A DNA stretch of 64,000 bases, from NCBI GenBank assembly GCA_022340585.1, contig JAJDNS010000051.1, positions 1 to 64,000 of the forward strand, in the 5' to 3' direction. This DNA is from Acidobacteriota bacterium (GTDB taxonomy: Bacteria > Acidobacteriota > Vicinamibacteria > Fen-336). The position numbers and the translations under genes are program-made. The notes under the pieces were generated by a model. It searched no databases and was not told the DNA's origin. It worked only from the letters and a program-made list of their open reading frames with translations. Shown here one piece after another: positions 46,401-53,852 of the stretch (position 1 is the first letter of the stretch; each line of letters opens with the position of its first letter).

Positions 46401-46557
46401 CCACTCCGGTGGCGGCGGCGGCGATGGATCGCCGGCGCCAGGCGTGCACCCGCTCCGGGAGCGCCGGGTCCCCGGAGGACCGCACGAGGCGGCGCCCCCA
46501 CCGCCAGACGAGCACCCCGGGGGCGAGGGCCACGAGAGCGGGCAGAATCAGGCCCAC
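43441..46557 (-). CDS. M48 zinc metallopeptidase fused to a polytopic membrane and beta-rich C-terminal region
   Basis: A 1038-residue membrane protein. The N-terminal third resembles Ste24/HtpX-type M48 peptidases: several helices, the zinc motif HEQAH (His225, Glu226, His229) and the downstream third ligand in HEAASDRRAAEL. After residue about 480 come some eight more transmembrane helices, then roughly 340 residues rich in beta strands with propeller-like pieces (STQLSLSSTGRSWLTRG, GLVLAHESRGQSLYRL). Classical M48 members are 290-450 residues, so the second half is an extra module of unknown role. The start is GTG 46557. It is likely a membrane protein quality-control or processing protease. 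Confidence 0.75.
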   Translation of the reverse strand: MGLILPALVALAPGVLVWRWGRRLVRSSGDPALPERVHAWRRRSIAAAATGVAVLVVLFSSALAWALPLLLLAFLAGGFPVRRALFGETWSLAAYLFHVVRAILGFGGFWVLVMAAPALVSWAPREWAVAAGLALLLLVWGLLHDRVLLRLLQGVPLDRPDLEPRLAAVAARSTAPMPRLFVMGPPGARWANAVALPSTGQPAVAFTRTLLEVLDVDEIAAIFAHEQAHLEHFERRRVIRLGVLQATVVLLGTVGAAVVLSRLDAATLAVTAGWPLAVGVGLVIRLARHQAHEAASDRRAAELCGDPAALARGLVKLHELALFPRRLELEREQWESHPSLASRLRALRALTDEGSQAVGAPSAEAAALPSIAPSPVCLAGEEAGAWLVLEGDQAHWLEGIPEGTTREPGLLRAAARRARSFAYRELVELRLEPRGQDRHAVVATDRTGASWTLALAPGEGPAAQSALDTVDEHLLPTSEAPRGYRPVASLAAAAGALAALLVLSAALVPGLVAVLLPHPGPLAALGTALVVSALVSPPQAAGLLEGIPSSLQLAALLVLGTTALGLAWATVWRERAGRTRSAPWVGLLLCLAAAGPLLLVVAPLATGNVLPLHLAARQHPAAAVLLAAAAAAFAVSPRAWSRALAVVAALLAASTLTVGSGAFADRFVRDPFWTAQPPDPPPPVALRLVAEHPLPRGSTQLSLSSTGRSWLTRGYDSDGDSGAPLRERLVVGSVDGNEHHRHALDVVLLDDELLLELDQSPSGLALVCGPHDPAAPEEWRRALPALIASRLAVDPAGGVWQVSGVESGSGELVRLRGDLEGHRSSEDRWPAADLAGQWFVSEGPMALGVGFVLEDADEMTEDESDFGGASSVRWLLAGLAGGTGTRLLALDADGPHPLLESQLVVQCDEPPPGVSAFVCRAHDGERTWLWSVDPSEERRHLLGVVDGLVAPPNLAGPGGLVLAHESRGQSLYRLGEAGLVRLAGLEGSDDSRWVLAASSYAEGVGVLVTGANGPRLRLYRPERLRHLPSPDGGIPAGR

Positions 46558-46573
46558 GGTTCAGGAGCTCCCG

Positions 46574-46617
46574 TGCGGCGGGTGCCGTCCCGAGCTCGAG
46601 CCCCTCATCCCGCCGCA
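46574..46617. promoter_or_regulatory. Inverted repeat and -10 box in a divergent region
   Basis: TGCGGCGGG (46574-46582) and CCCGCCGCA (46609-46617) form a 9-bp inverted repeat with 26 nt between, inside the 121-base region between the M48 and DUF6524 genes. TAGAAT at 46644-46649 is a likely -10 box for the rightward gene. Confidence 0.3.
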
Positions 46618-46678
46618 TGGTACACGCGACCCGTCACTTCGGCTAGAATCCGGGCGCTCTCAGCGAAGGAGGAATACA

Positions 46679-47092
46679 GTGGCTGCGGTGTCGATCGGTG
46701 GGTTCCTCGTGCGTTTCGTGTCCGCCCTGGTGCTGGTGCTCGCCACCTACAACCCGGAGGGCCTCTCCTACTACCACTGGGTCCGGGAGAAGGGTGACGG
46801 ACCCCTCGCCCTCAAGGCGTTCGTGGGCGTTCTCCTGCTCATCGCCTGGGTCTTCATGCTGCGGTCGGCGAGGCGCTCGCTGGGCACGGTCGGGATCATC
46901 CTCTCCATCGCCCTCTTCGGAACGTTCCTCTGGCTGGTCCTGTCGGTCGCAGACGTCTCGCCCCAGGGCTCACGGGCCTTCACCTACCTGGGGGAGATCG
47001 TCCTCGCCGGGGTCCTCTCCATGGGTCTCGTCTGGTCGCGGCTGCGGCGGCGGGTCACCGGCCAGGTCGACGTCAAGGACGTGAGCGACTGA
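46679..47092 (+). CDS. Small membrane protein, DUF6524-like
   Basis: A 137-residue inner-membrane protein with four hydrophobic helices (about 5-22, 43-60, 68-88, 102-120). It includes ATYNPEGLSYYHW near the start and a charged C-terminus RLRRRVTGQVDVKDVSD. The pattern fits the DUF6524 family, whose function is unknown. The start is GTG 46679, with GGAGG 6 nt upstream; the frame is open much further but antisense to the M48 gene. Confidence 0.7.
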   Translation: MAAVSIGGFLVRFVSALVLVLATYNPEGLSYYHWVREKGDGPLALKAFVGVLLLIAWVFMLRSARRSLGTVGIILSIALFGTFLWLVLSVADVSPQGSRAFTYLGEIVLAGVLSMGLVWSRLRRRVTGQVDVKDVSD

Positions 47093-47103
47093 GGCCGCGC
47101 TCA

Positions 47104-47122
47104 GAAGCGGGCGGCTCGCTTC
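47104..47122. terminator. Small hairpin between convergent genes
   Basis: GAAGCG (47104-47109) pairs with CGCTTC (47117-47122) over a 7-nt loop in the 28-base gap before the SDR gene's end. It is weak. Confidence 0.3.
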
Positions 47123-48698
47123 ACCAGTCCGACGGCGCGTAGTCCTTGAGGAACTTCCCGTGAACGTGGGTCCCGGTGTTGAGGCCCGAGAGGAACGGGT
47201 CGAGCACCCGGGCCGCGCCGTCCACGATGTCGAGGGGGGGCTGAAAGCCCAGCTCCTCGCGCTTGCGCTCCGCGTGGATCCAGGGGTCCTCGTCGGTGAT
47301 CCAGCCGGTGTCCACCGCGTTCATGTGGATCCCGTCGCGCACGTAGTCGCGCGCGGAGGTCAGGGTGAGCATGTTGAGGGCCGCCTTGGCCATGTTCGTG
47401 TGGGGGTGGCGGTCGGTCTTGGTCCCGCGGGAGAAGATGCCCTCCATGGCCGAGACGTTGACAACGTGCTTGTCCCGCCCCCGCGCGCGGAGCATGAGCG
47501 GCTTCAGCCGGGCGCAGAGGATGAAGGGGGCCACGGCGTTCACCAGCTGGACCTCGATCATCTCGGGCGTGGCCACGTCGGCCAGGGCCAGGCGCCAGGA
47601 GTTCACCGCCCGGAGGTCGACCTGCTGGAGGTCGGCGTCGAGAGCACCGCCGGGGAAGAGGTCCTCGCGGCGGGCGCCCTCGTCGAAATCGAAGCGCACC
47701 TGGGACAGACGTGCCGAGTGGCGGAGCCCGAGGCCGGCCCCTCCCCCGCGCCAGGCCACGAGACCGCCGAAGCGGTCGGTGTCGGCGTCGGTCGTGGGAG
47801 CGGCGGTCTCGAGGAGGTGGACGGATTCGTGGTGCCGGGCGACGAGAGGCCGCAGCTCCGTGGGCAGCGCGTCCAGGGGCCGCTCCTCGAACTCGAGAAG
47901 GTGCTCGTAGAAGCCAGGGGGGCGGCGCACGGTCTGGCAGGCGTTGTTGACGAGGAGGTCCAGTCGCCCGAGCTCGTGGTTCATCTGGCTGCAGAAGATC
48001 TCCACGCTGGGCGAATGTCGGAGGTCGAGGCCGTGAATCCGGAGGCGTCTCCTCCAATCGGCGAAGTCCGGCTCGGTGGCGTAGCGCCGGGCGGCGTCGT
48101 GGGGGAAGCGCGTGGTGGCCACCACCGTGGCGCCGCCGCGCAGGAGCTTGAGGGCGGCCTGGTAGCCGATCTTGACCCGCGCTCCGGTGACGAGCGCCAC
48201 CCGGCCCTCGAGGTCCGCGGTCTGGAAGCGCTTCTCGTAGTTGAGCTCGGCGCACTCGGGGCAAAGCGCGTCGTAGAAGGCGTGGACACTCCGGTACGCG
48301 GCCTTGCACACGTAGCACGACCTCGGGCTCTCGACCTCCCGCGGCGCCCCGGCCGGCGGGGTCGGGACGGTCAGGAGGCGCGGGGGCGGAAGGAAGACCG
48401 CCGACTCCCGCGCGGCCCGGATCCCGGTCCGGGCCAGGACGGCGCGGTCGCGGGCCTCGAGCTGACGCCGGCGCCGGGCCCGCAGCGCCTTGACCAGCCT
48501 CCGCTTCTGCTCGGTCTCGGGGTGCACCGCGCGGCCCGCGGCGGCGAGGAGAGCCGTCCGCTCCTCGTGGGGCAGCTGGGCCAGGAGCGAGCGGTCGCTC
48601 ACCACCGCCTCGAGCACCTCCCGCGCGCGCCGCAGCTCGTCCGGGCCCGGCGCGGAGGGCAGGGGCTCGCAGGAGGGCGTTCGTAGTTCCTCGGCCAT
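47121..48698 (-). CDS. SDR-family oxidoreductase with N-terminal zinc-ribbon extension
   Basis: A 525-residue short-chain dehydrogenase with a 160-residue N-terminal extension. The extension is charged and helical and ends in a four-cysteine ribbon (CYVC ... CPEC). The Rossmann part starts VALVTGARVKIGYQAA, has DLLVNNACQT (the NNA motif), VNVSAMEGIF (Ser) and a HTNMAKAALNMLT segment where the usual Tyr of Tyr-x3-Lys is replaced by His or Asn while Lys is kept. An insertion of about 90 residues separates the NNA and Ser regions. ATG 48698 is preferred over GTG 48704. Activity is uncertain because of the missing Tyr; substrate unknown. Confidence 0.75.
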   Translation of the reverse strand: MAEELRTPSCEPLPSAPGPDELRRAREVLEAVVSDRSLLAQLPHEERTALLAAAGRAVHPETEQKRRLVKALRARRRRQLEARDRAVLARTGIRAARESAVFLPPPRLLTVPTPPAGAPREVESPRSCYVCKAAYRSVHAFYDALCPECAELNYEKRFQTADLEGRVALVTGARVKIGYQAALKLLRGGATVVATTRFPHDAARRYATEPDFADWRRRLRIHGLDLRHSPSVEIFCSQMNHELGRLDLLVNNACQTVRRPPGFYEHLLEFEERPLDALPTELRPLVARHHESVHLLETAAPTTDADTDRFGGLVAWRGGGAGLGLRHSARLSQVRFDFDEGARREDLFPGGALDADLQQVDLRAVNSWRLALADVATPEMIEVQLVNAVAPFILCARLKPLMLRARGRDKHVVNVSAMEGIFSRGTKTDRHPHTNMAKAALNMLTLTSARDYVRDGIHMNAVDTGWITDEDPWIHAERKREELGFQPPLDIVDGAARVLDPFLSGLNTGTHVHGKFLKDYAPSDW

Positions 48699-48764
48699 CC
48701 CCACAGTCTAGACGGAAGACGAAGGGTGTTCACCCCCTTCCACGGACGAAGGTGCGCGCAGCGA

Positions 48765-48770
48765 TATACT
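48765..48770 (+). promoter_or_regulatory. Candidate -10 box of the apnL operon
   Basis: TATACT lies 42 bases before ATG 48813, in the 114-base divergent gap from the SDR gene. No clear -35 is present at 16-18 nt. Confidence 0.35.
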
Positions 48771-48812
48771 CGCCGCGGCCGGCGTCCCTCAGCCGGGCCG
48801 GGAGGCCCAGCA

Positions 48813-50654
48813 ATGTCCGAAGACAACCCGCCCATCCCCCTTCGTGCCGGTCCGCTCACGCTGGCGTTCGATCGCGGCGAGCTCAGGTGGATTCGTCTCG
48901 GCGATCGCGAGGTCCTGCACGGGGTCTACGCCGCGGTCCGGACGCCGGAGTGGGCGACGGTTCCAGCGGTGCTCGAGGACCTTCAGGTCGAGGCGGAGGA
49001 CGACCGCTTCGTCGTGAGCTTCCGCGCCCGCCACCGGCAAGAGCCCCTCTGGTTCGAGTGGGAGGGCCGGCTGACCGGAAGCGCCGATGGCCGCGTGCGG
49101 TTCGAGATGGACGGGGTCGCCCGCTCGACCTTCCTCCGGAACCGCATCGGGCTCTGCGTGCTCCACCCGGTCGAGGAGTGCGCGGGCGCTGCCTGTGCAG
49201 TGGAGACGGCGGACGGGACGTCCACCGGCGAGGCGTTTCCCCGCCTCGTCTCGCCCCACCAGCCGTTTCTCGGCGTGCGGGCCATGCGCCACGAGGTCCG
49301 CCCCGGTGTCGAGGCCGAGGTGCGGTTCGAGGGCGAGGTCTTCGAGACCGAGGACCAGCGCAACTGGTCCGACGCCTCGTTCAAGACGTACTCGACCCCC
49401 CTGGCCCTGCCCCTGCCGGTGGAGGTCCAGGAAGGGGAGCGGATCCGGCAGTCGGTGACGCTGACCCTGCGTGGCCCCGTGGGGTCCCCCTCGAAGGGGG
49501 CGGCCCGCGGATGGCTCTCGGACGAGGTCGTCGAGGTCGCCGTCGAAGACGACGTCGTCCGACCCTGGCCCCGGCTGGGCCTGGGGCTGGGAGCCTCGCC
49601 GATCCCGCCGACGACCGCCGATCGACTGCGGGACCTGGCTCCCTCCCACCTGCGCGTGGACCTCGAGGTCTCGGCCGGCGGGTGGCGGGAGGCGCTTGGC
49701 CGGGCCGCCGGGGTGGCCCACGCCTGCGGGACCGGTCTCGAGGTGGCGGCCTTCGTGACCGCGGAGAGGGCGGCCGGGGAGCTGACCGAGCTGGCGGAAG
49801 GCGCGCGGAGCACGGACGCCCCGGTGGATGCCTGGCTCGTCTTCGATGCCGGCACCCGGACGACCACGCCCCGGCTGGTGGAGCGCGCGCGGGACGCGCT
49901 CGGCGCCGGCGCCCCGGCGCCGCCCCTGGGCGGGGGGAGCGACGCCTTCTTCGCGGAGCTGAACCGCGAGCGGGCCGCGGCCGCCGACCTCGAGCTCGTG
50001 AGCGTCTCCGTCAACCCGCAGGTCCACGCCTTCGACGATGCGACGATGGTCGAGAACACGACGAGCCTCCGGTGGATCGCGGAGACCATCCGCGGCTTCT
50101 CCGGAGACGTGCCGCTCGCGCTCTCGCCCGTCACGCTGCTTCCTCGTCCCGCCACCGACCCCCGCCAGCGCACGTTCTTCGGGGCGGGGTGGACCATGGG
50201 GCTCGTGGCGGCGGCGGTGGCGGCGGGCTTCACCCGGCTCACCCTCTTCGAGGTCCAGGGCCCGGGCGGAGTGATGGAGAACGGTCGCCTGCTTCCGGTG
50301 GGCCAGATCCTTGCGGAGCTGGCGGCGCTGGCCGGCTCGTCGCCCGACGCCCGAGTGCTCCGCGCCGAGCCGGACGACCGCTCGCGGTGCCTCACCCTCG
50401 CGGTGCAGGCCGGCCGCCTCCGGCGGGTCTACGTCTTCAACGCGACCCGGCGCCCGCTGGACGTGATCGTCACCGGTCTCCCGTCGGAAGCCTGGCGCCG
50501 GGACCTGCGGTCAGGGGCCACGGCGGTGGCGGGGGCGTCGCGGGTCCCCGAGGAGGCCACGGGGCAGAGGCTGACGGCGGCCGAGGGCCGACACGCTCTC
50601 CGCGTCGGGGGACACGGCATCGTCGCTCTCGACGCGGAGGTGGCGGGTTCGTGA
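48813..50654 (+). CDS. apnL: D-apionate lactonase-like protein (ApnL family)
   Basis: A 613-residue protein. Recalled family features are visible in order: LRAGPLTLAFDRGELRWIRL and GDREVLHGVYAAVR at the N-terminus, VSFRARHRQEPLWFEWEG, FLRNRIGLCVLHPVEECAG, SPHQPFLGVRAM and EDQRNWSDASFKTY in the beta-sandwich part, then a TIM-barrel-like middle (SVNPQVHAFDD) and a beta C-terminal domain. ApnL hydrolyses D-apionolactone to D-apionate in D-apiose breakdown. GGGAGG precedes ATG 48813. The next gene, overlapping by 4 nt, looks like the D-apiose dehydrogenase that makes the lactone, which supports the call. I matched from memory only. Confidence 0.65.
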   Translation: MSEDNPPIPLRAGPLTLAFDRGELRWIRLGDREVLHGVYAAVRTPEWATVPAVLEDLQVEAEDDRFVVSFRARHRQEPLWFEWEGRLTGSADGRVRFEMDGVARSTFLRNRIGLCVLHPVEECAGAACAVETADGTSTGEAFPRLVSPHQPFLGVRAMRHEVRPGVEAEVRFEGEVFETEDQRNWSDASFKTYSTPLALPLPVEVQEGERIRQSVTLTLRGPVGSPSKGAARGWLSDEVVEVAVEDDVVRPWPRLGLGLGASPIPPTTADRLRDLAPSHLRVDLEVSAGGWREALGRAAGVAHACGTGLEVAAFVTAERAAGELTELAEGARSTDAPVDAWLVFDAGTRTTTPRLVERARDALGAGAPAPPLGGGSDAFFAELNRERAAAADLELVSVSVNPQVHAFDDATMVENTTSLRWIAETIRGFSGDVPLALSPVTLLPRPATDPRQRTFFGAGWTMGLVAAAVAAGFTRLTLFEVQGPGGVMENGRLLPVGQILAELAALAGSSPDARVLRAEPDDRSRCLTLAVQAGRLRRVYVFNATRRPLDVIVTGLPSEAWRRDLRSGATAVAGASRVPEEATGQRLTAAEGRHALRVGGHGIVALDAEVAGS

Positions 50655-51691
50655 AGGCCCTGAGATTCGCCGCCCTCGGCACCGGGTTCTGGGCGCGTTT
50701 CCAGCTCTCTGCCTGGCGCGAGGTGGGGGGGGCCGAGTGCGTGGCCCTCTACAACCGCACCCGGAGCAAGGCCGAGGCCCTCGGCCGCGAGCTGGGCATC
50801 GACGCGGTCTACGACGACGCCGAGGAGCTGCTCGAGAAGGAGAGCCTGGACTTCGTCGACATCATCACCGACCCCTCGACCCACGAGCGGTTCGTGGCTC
50901 TCGCGGCCGGGCGGGTTCGGGCGGTGATCTGCCAGAAGCCCCTGGCCGAGAGCCTGGAGAGCGCGCAGCGGATGATCCAGGCCTGCCGTGACGCCGGGAC
51001 CCCGCTCTTCGTGCACGAGAACTTCCGATGGCAGGCGCCGCTCCGGGCCCTCAAGTCGGTGGTGGACGAGGGCCGGCTCGGGTCGGTCTTCCGGGCTCGG
51101 ATCGAGATGGTGTCGGGCTTCGACGTCTTCGCCAACCAGCCCTTCCTGCGCACCCTCGAGCAGTTCGTCCTCACCGACGTGGGCACCCACGTCCTCGACG
51201 TGACCCGCTTCCTCTTTGGGGAGGCGGAGAGCCTGGTGTGCCACACGCAGAAGGTCCACGCCGACATCGCCGGCGAGGACGTGGCCACGGTGCTCCTCCG
51301 GACTCGAGCCGGGGCGACCGTCCTCGTCACCCTCGGCTACGCCGGGACGCCCCTCGAGCACGAGCGCTTCCCGGAGACCTTCGTCTTCGTCGAAGGCACC
51401 CGGGGCTCGGCGGAGCTGGGACCCGACTACTGGCTCCGGACGACGACCGCGGAGGGCACCCTCTCCCGCCGCGTCCCGCCCCCACGGTACGACTGGGCCG
51501 ATCCCCGCTACGACGTCGTCCACGCCAGCGGGGTGCCCTGCAACGCCAACCTCCTCGCCGCCATCCGTGGTGAAGGCGCGGCGGAGACCACCGCCGAGGA
51601 CAACTACGAGACCCTGCGCCTGGTCTTCGCCGCCTACGAGTCGGCGAAGTCCGGTGGGGTCGTTCGGATCTCGCCCTCCCCAACCCCGTAG
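50651..51691 (+). CDS. apsD: Gfo/Idh/MocA oxidoreductase, probable D-apiose dehydrogenase
   Basis: A 346-residue NAD-dependent dehydrogenase. The Rossmann motif is ALGTGFWARFQ, the dehydrogenase motif is CQKPLAE, and LTDVGTHVLDVTRFLFGEA carries the catalytic Asp and His. The start region GFWARFQLSAWRE and the GSAELGPDYWLR segment fit the ApsD group of the Gfo/Idh family, which oxidises D-apiose at C1. The start is GTG 50651, translationally coupled to apnL by GTGA. If correct, ApsD makes apionolactone and ApnL opens it; the later steps (apionate oxidoisomerase, 3-oxo-isoapionate enzymes) are not in the window. Confidence 0.7.
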   Translation: MKALRFAALGTGFWARFQLSAWREVGGAECVALYNRTRSKAEALGRELGIDAVYDDAEELLEKESLDFVDIITDPSTHERFVALAAGRVRAVICQKPLAESLESAQRMIQACRDAGTPLFVHENFRWQAPLRALKSVVDEGRLGSVFRARIEMVSGFDVFANQPFLRTLEQFVLTDVGTHVLDVTRFLFGEAESLVCHTQKVHADIAGEDVATVLLRTRAGATVLVTLGYAGTPLEHERFPETFVFVEGTRGSAELGPDYWLRTTTAEGTLSRRVPPPRYDWADPRYDVVHASGVPCNANLLAAIRGEGAAETTAEDNYETLRLVFAAYESAKSGGVVRISPSPTP

Positions 51692-51734
51692 GGCCTCGGG
51701 GCGCGGTAACATCCGCGCGAACGGAGGCAGTCCC

Positions 51735-52985
51735 ATGCGCGACGATGCTGATTCCCCCAATCGCCCTCAGCAGCCCGCGGGCTCCACGGCGAGCCGCCGG
51801 GAGTTCCTGGCCGCCGCCGCCGCCATCGGCGGCCCCCTTCTGGTGTCGCCCCGGGAGGCCCGGGGCTCGCAGGCCAGCTCCCGCCTGACCCTGGGCTGCA
51901 TCGGGTGCGGCGGCCGCGGCACCTGGATCGCCGACCTGTTCCAGAAGCACGGGGGCTACGAGATCCGCGCCGCCGCCGACTACTTCCAGGACAAGGTGGA
52001 CGCCTTTGGCGAGAAGCTCGGGGTTCCCGTGGACCGACGCCACACCGGTCTCGACGGCTATCGCCAGATCCTGGACAGCGACGTGGACGCGGTGGTGATC
52101 GAGAGCCCGCCCTTCTTCCACCCGTCCCAGGCCCGGGACGCGGTGGAGGCCGGGAAGCACGTGTACCTGGCCAAGCCGGTGGCGGTGGACGTTCCCGGCT
52201 GCCGGACGGTGGAGGAGAGTGGCCGCCGGGCCACGGAGAAGGGGCAGTGCTTCCTCGTGGACTTCCAGACCCGCACCGATGCCTTCTACCGGGAGGCGGT
52301 CAAGCGAGCCCAGTACGGAGACATCGGTCGCATCGTGTGCGGCGAGGCCACCTACATCTGCGGTCCCACGTGGGGCGAGCAGGCGCAGTGGCTCGAGGAG
52401 AACCCCGGCGATCCGGAGATGCGGCTCCGGGCCTGGGGGCTGGACCGGGCCCTCTCCGGGGACGTCATCACCGAGCAGAACATCCACGCCCTGGACGTGG
52501 CGAGCTGGGTCCTGGACGCGGCGCCGGTGAAGGCGGCGGGGACCGGGGGGCAGAAGGCGCGCGCCGCCGGCAACTGCTGGGACACCTTCTCGGTGAGCTT
52601 CACCTTCCCCGAGGACGTCCTGGTCACGTTCTGCTCGAAGCAGCTCGGCGCGGGGTGGGACGACATCTGCTGCCGCATGTACGGCACCGACGGCACCCTC
52701 GACACCCACTACTTCGGCGAGGTCTCGATCCGCGGACGCCTGCCGTACAAGGGGGGGAAGATCCCGAACCTGTATGGCGCCGGCGCCGAGGCCAACGTGG
52801 CCGACTTCCACGAGGCCGTCACCCGAGGCGACTGGAGCAACCCCACCGTGGCCCCGAGCGTGCGCAGCAACCTGACCACGATCGTGGGGCGGACCGCGGC
52901 CTGGCGCGGCGCCGAGGTGACCTGGGACGAGGTGATGAACGCGAGCGAGGTGCTCGAGGCCGACCTCTCCGGGCTGCGGAGCTGA
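51735..52985 (+). CDS. Tat-exported Gfo/Idh/MocA family oxidoreductase
   Basis: A 416-residue protein with a twin-arginine signal (ASRREFLAAAAAIGGPLLVS). The Rossmann fold follows (LGCIGCGGRGTW) with the family motif AKPVAVD. A C-terminal domain contains VITEQNIHALDVASWVL, where the family's catalytic His is expected. Exported Gfo/Idh proteins that carry their own folded NAD cofactor are frequent in Acidobacteria and Planctomycetes; some are glycosidases of GH109 type, most are unassigned. GGAGGCA precedes ATG 51735. It follows apsD by 43 bases and overlaps the next gene by one base, so it belongs to the same operon. Confidence 0.8.
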   Translation: MRDDADSPNRPQQPAGSTASRREFLAAAAAIGGPLLVSPREARGSQASSRLTLGCIGCGGRGTWIADLFQKHGGYEIRAAADYFQDKVDAFGEKLGVPVDRRHTGLDGYRQILDSDVDAVVIESPPFFHPSQARDAVEAGKHVYLAKPVAVDVPGCRTVEESGRRATEKGQCFLVDFQTRTDAFYREAVKRAQYGDIGRIVCGEATYICGPTWGEQAQWLEENPGDPEMRLRAWGLDRALSGDVITEQNIHALDVASWVLDAAPVKAAGTGGQKARAAGNCWDTFSVSFTFPEDVLVTFCSKQLGAGWDDICCRMYGTDGTLDTHYFGEVSIRGRLPYKGGKIPNLYGAGAEANVADFHEAVTRGDWSNPTVAPSVRSNLTTIVGRTAAWRGAEVTWDEVMNASEVLEADLSGLRS

Positions 52986-53764
52986 TGGGGACGGCGCGGC
53001 GGCGGGCTCCGGCGCTCACCGCGGTCGCCGCGGCCCTCTGGACCGCGGCCACTCTCGGCTCCGCGGCCGGGGCCGGGAGCGGCGACGTCGTGGTCAACTC
53101 ACTGGGGATGCGCATGGTCCTCGTGCCGGCGGGGACCTTCCAGATGGGGAGCCCCGCCGGTGAGCCCCTGCGGCAGGAGGAGGAGACTCCGCGCCGGGTC
53201 ACCCTGACCCGCCCCTTCCGCATCGCCGCCACCGAGGTCACCCAGGTCCAGTGGCTCGCCCTCATGCCCTGGAACCGCAGCCAGCACCAGGGAGACGACC
53301 TGCCGGTGACGTCGGTCTCGTGGAAGGATGCCCGGGAGTTCTGCGTCAAGCTCTCGGAGAGGGAGGGCGCCCCCTACCGCCTGGCCACCGAGGCCGAGTG
53401 GGAGTACGCCTGCCGGGCGGGGGCCGCCGAGGTCGTGTCGAGGGCGGAGCGTCCCGCGGTGGCCTGGTACGCCGAGAACAGCGGAGGCATGACCCACCCG
53501 GTGGCCGGCAGGGAACCGAACGCGTGGGGTCTCTTCGACATGCTCGGGAACGTGGCCGAGTGGACCCTCGACGCCTACGGGCCCTACCCCCATGCCGAGG
53601 AGGAACAGGACCCGGCCGGTCCGGCCGCGGGGACCACCCGGGTGGTGCGCGGGGGGGCGTGGCGCAGCTTCCCGCCCGCCGTGCGGTGCGCGGCCCGGAT
53701 CGGCACCCCCTCGGCCCACCAGCTCCACCACGTGGGCCTGCGCGTGGTGCAGGAGGTCCAGTAG
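52985..53764 (+). CDS. FGE/SUMF1-fold protein lacking the catalytic cysteines
   Basis: A 259-residue protein with a signal peptide (LTAVAAALWTAATLGSAAGA). It then has the formylglycine-generating-enzyme fold: NSLGMRMVLVPAGTFQMGS, EVTQVQW, LPVTSVSWKDAREFC, YRLATEAEWEYACRAG, WGLFDMLGNVAEWT and TRVVRGGAWRSFPPAVRCAA. True aerobic FGEs have two cysteines between the RGG and RCAAR positions; here that stretch reads AWRSFPPAV, so oxidation of sulfatase Cys is unlikely. It probably binds a ligand or serves another redox-independent role beside the exported Gfo/Idh protein. ATG 52985 overlaps the previous stop (TGATG). Confidence 0.8.
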   Translation: MGTARRRAPALTAVAAALWTAATLGSAAGAGSGDVVVNSLGMRMVLVPAGTFQMGSPAGEPLRQEEETPRRVTLTRPFRIAATEVTQVQWLALMPWNRSQHQGDDLPVTSVSWKDAREFCVKLSEREGAPYRLATEAEWEYACRAGAAEVVSRAERPAVAWYAENSGGMTHPVAGREPNAWGLFDMLGNVAEWTLDAYGPYPHAEEEQDPAGPAAGTTRVVRGGAWRSFPPAVRCAARIGTPSAHQLHHVGLRVVQEVQ

Positions 53765-53806
53765 GCGGTGGCCGGCCGTGCTCCACGTCCCCCGTACACG
53801 CGATGA

Positions 53807-53838
53807 GGCGGCCTGGCAGTCCGAGCTTGCGGACCGCC
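53807..53838. terminator. Imperfect hairpin between convergent genes
   Basis: GGCGG ... GTCCG pairs with CGGAC and CCGCC around a 6-nt loop (53824-53829), with an unpaired bulge. It sits in the 88-base gap between the FGE-like gene and the M28 peptidase. Confidence 0.3.
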
Positions 53839-53852
53839 AAACCGGGTTCGCA

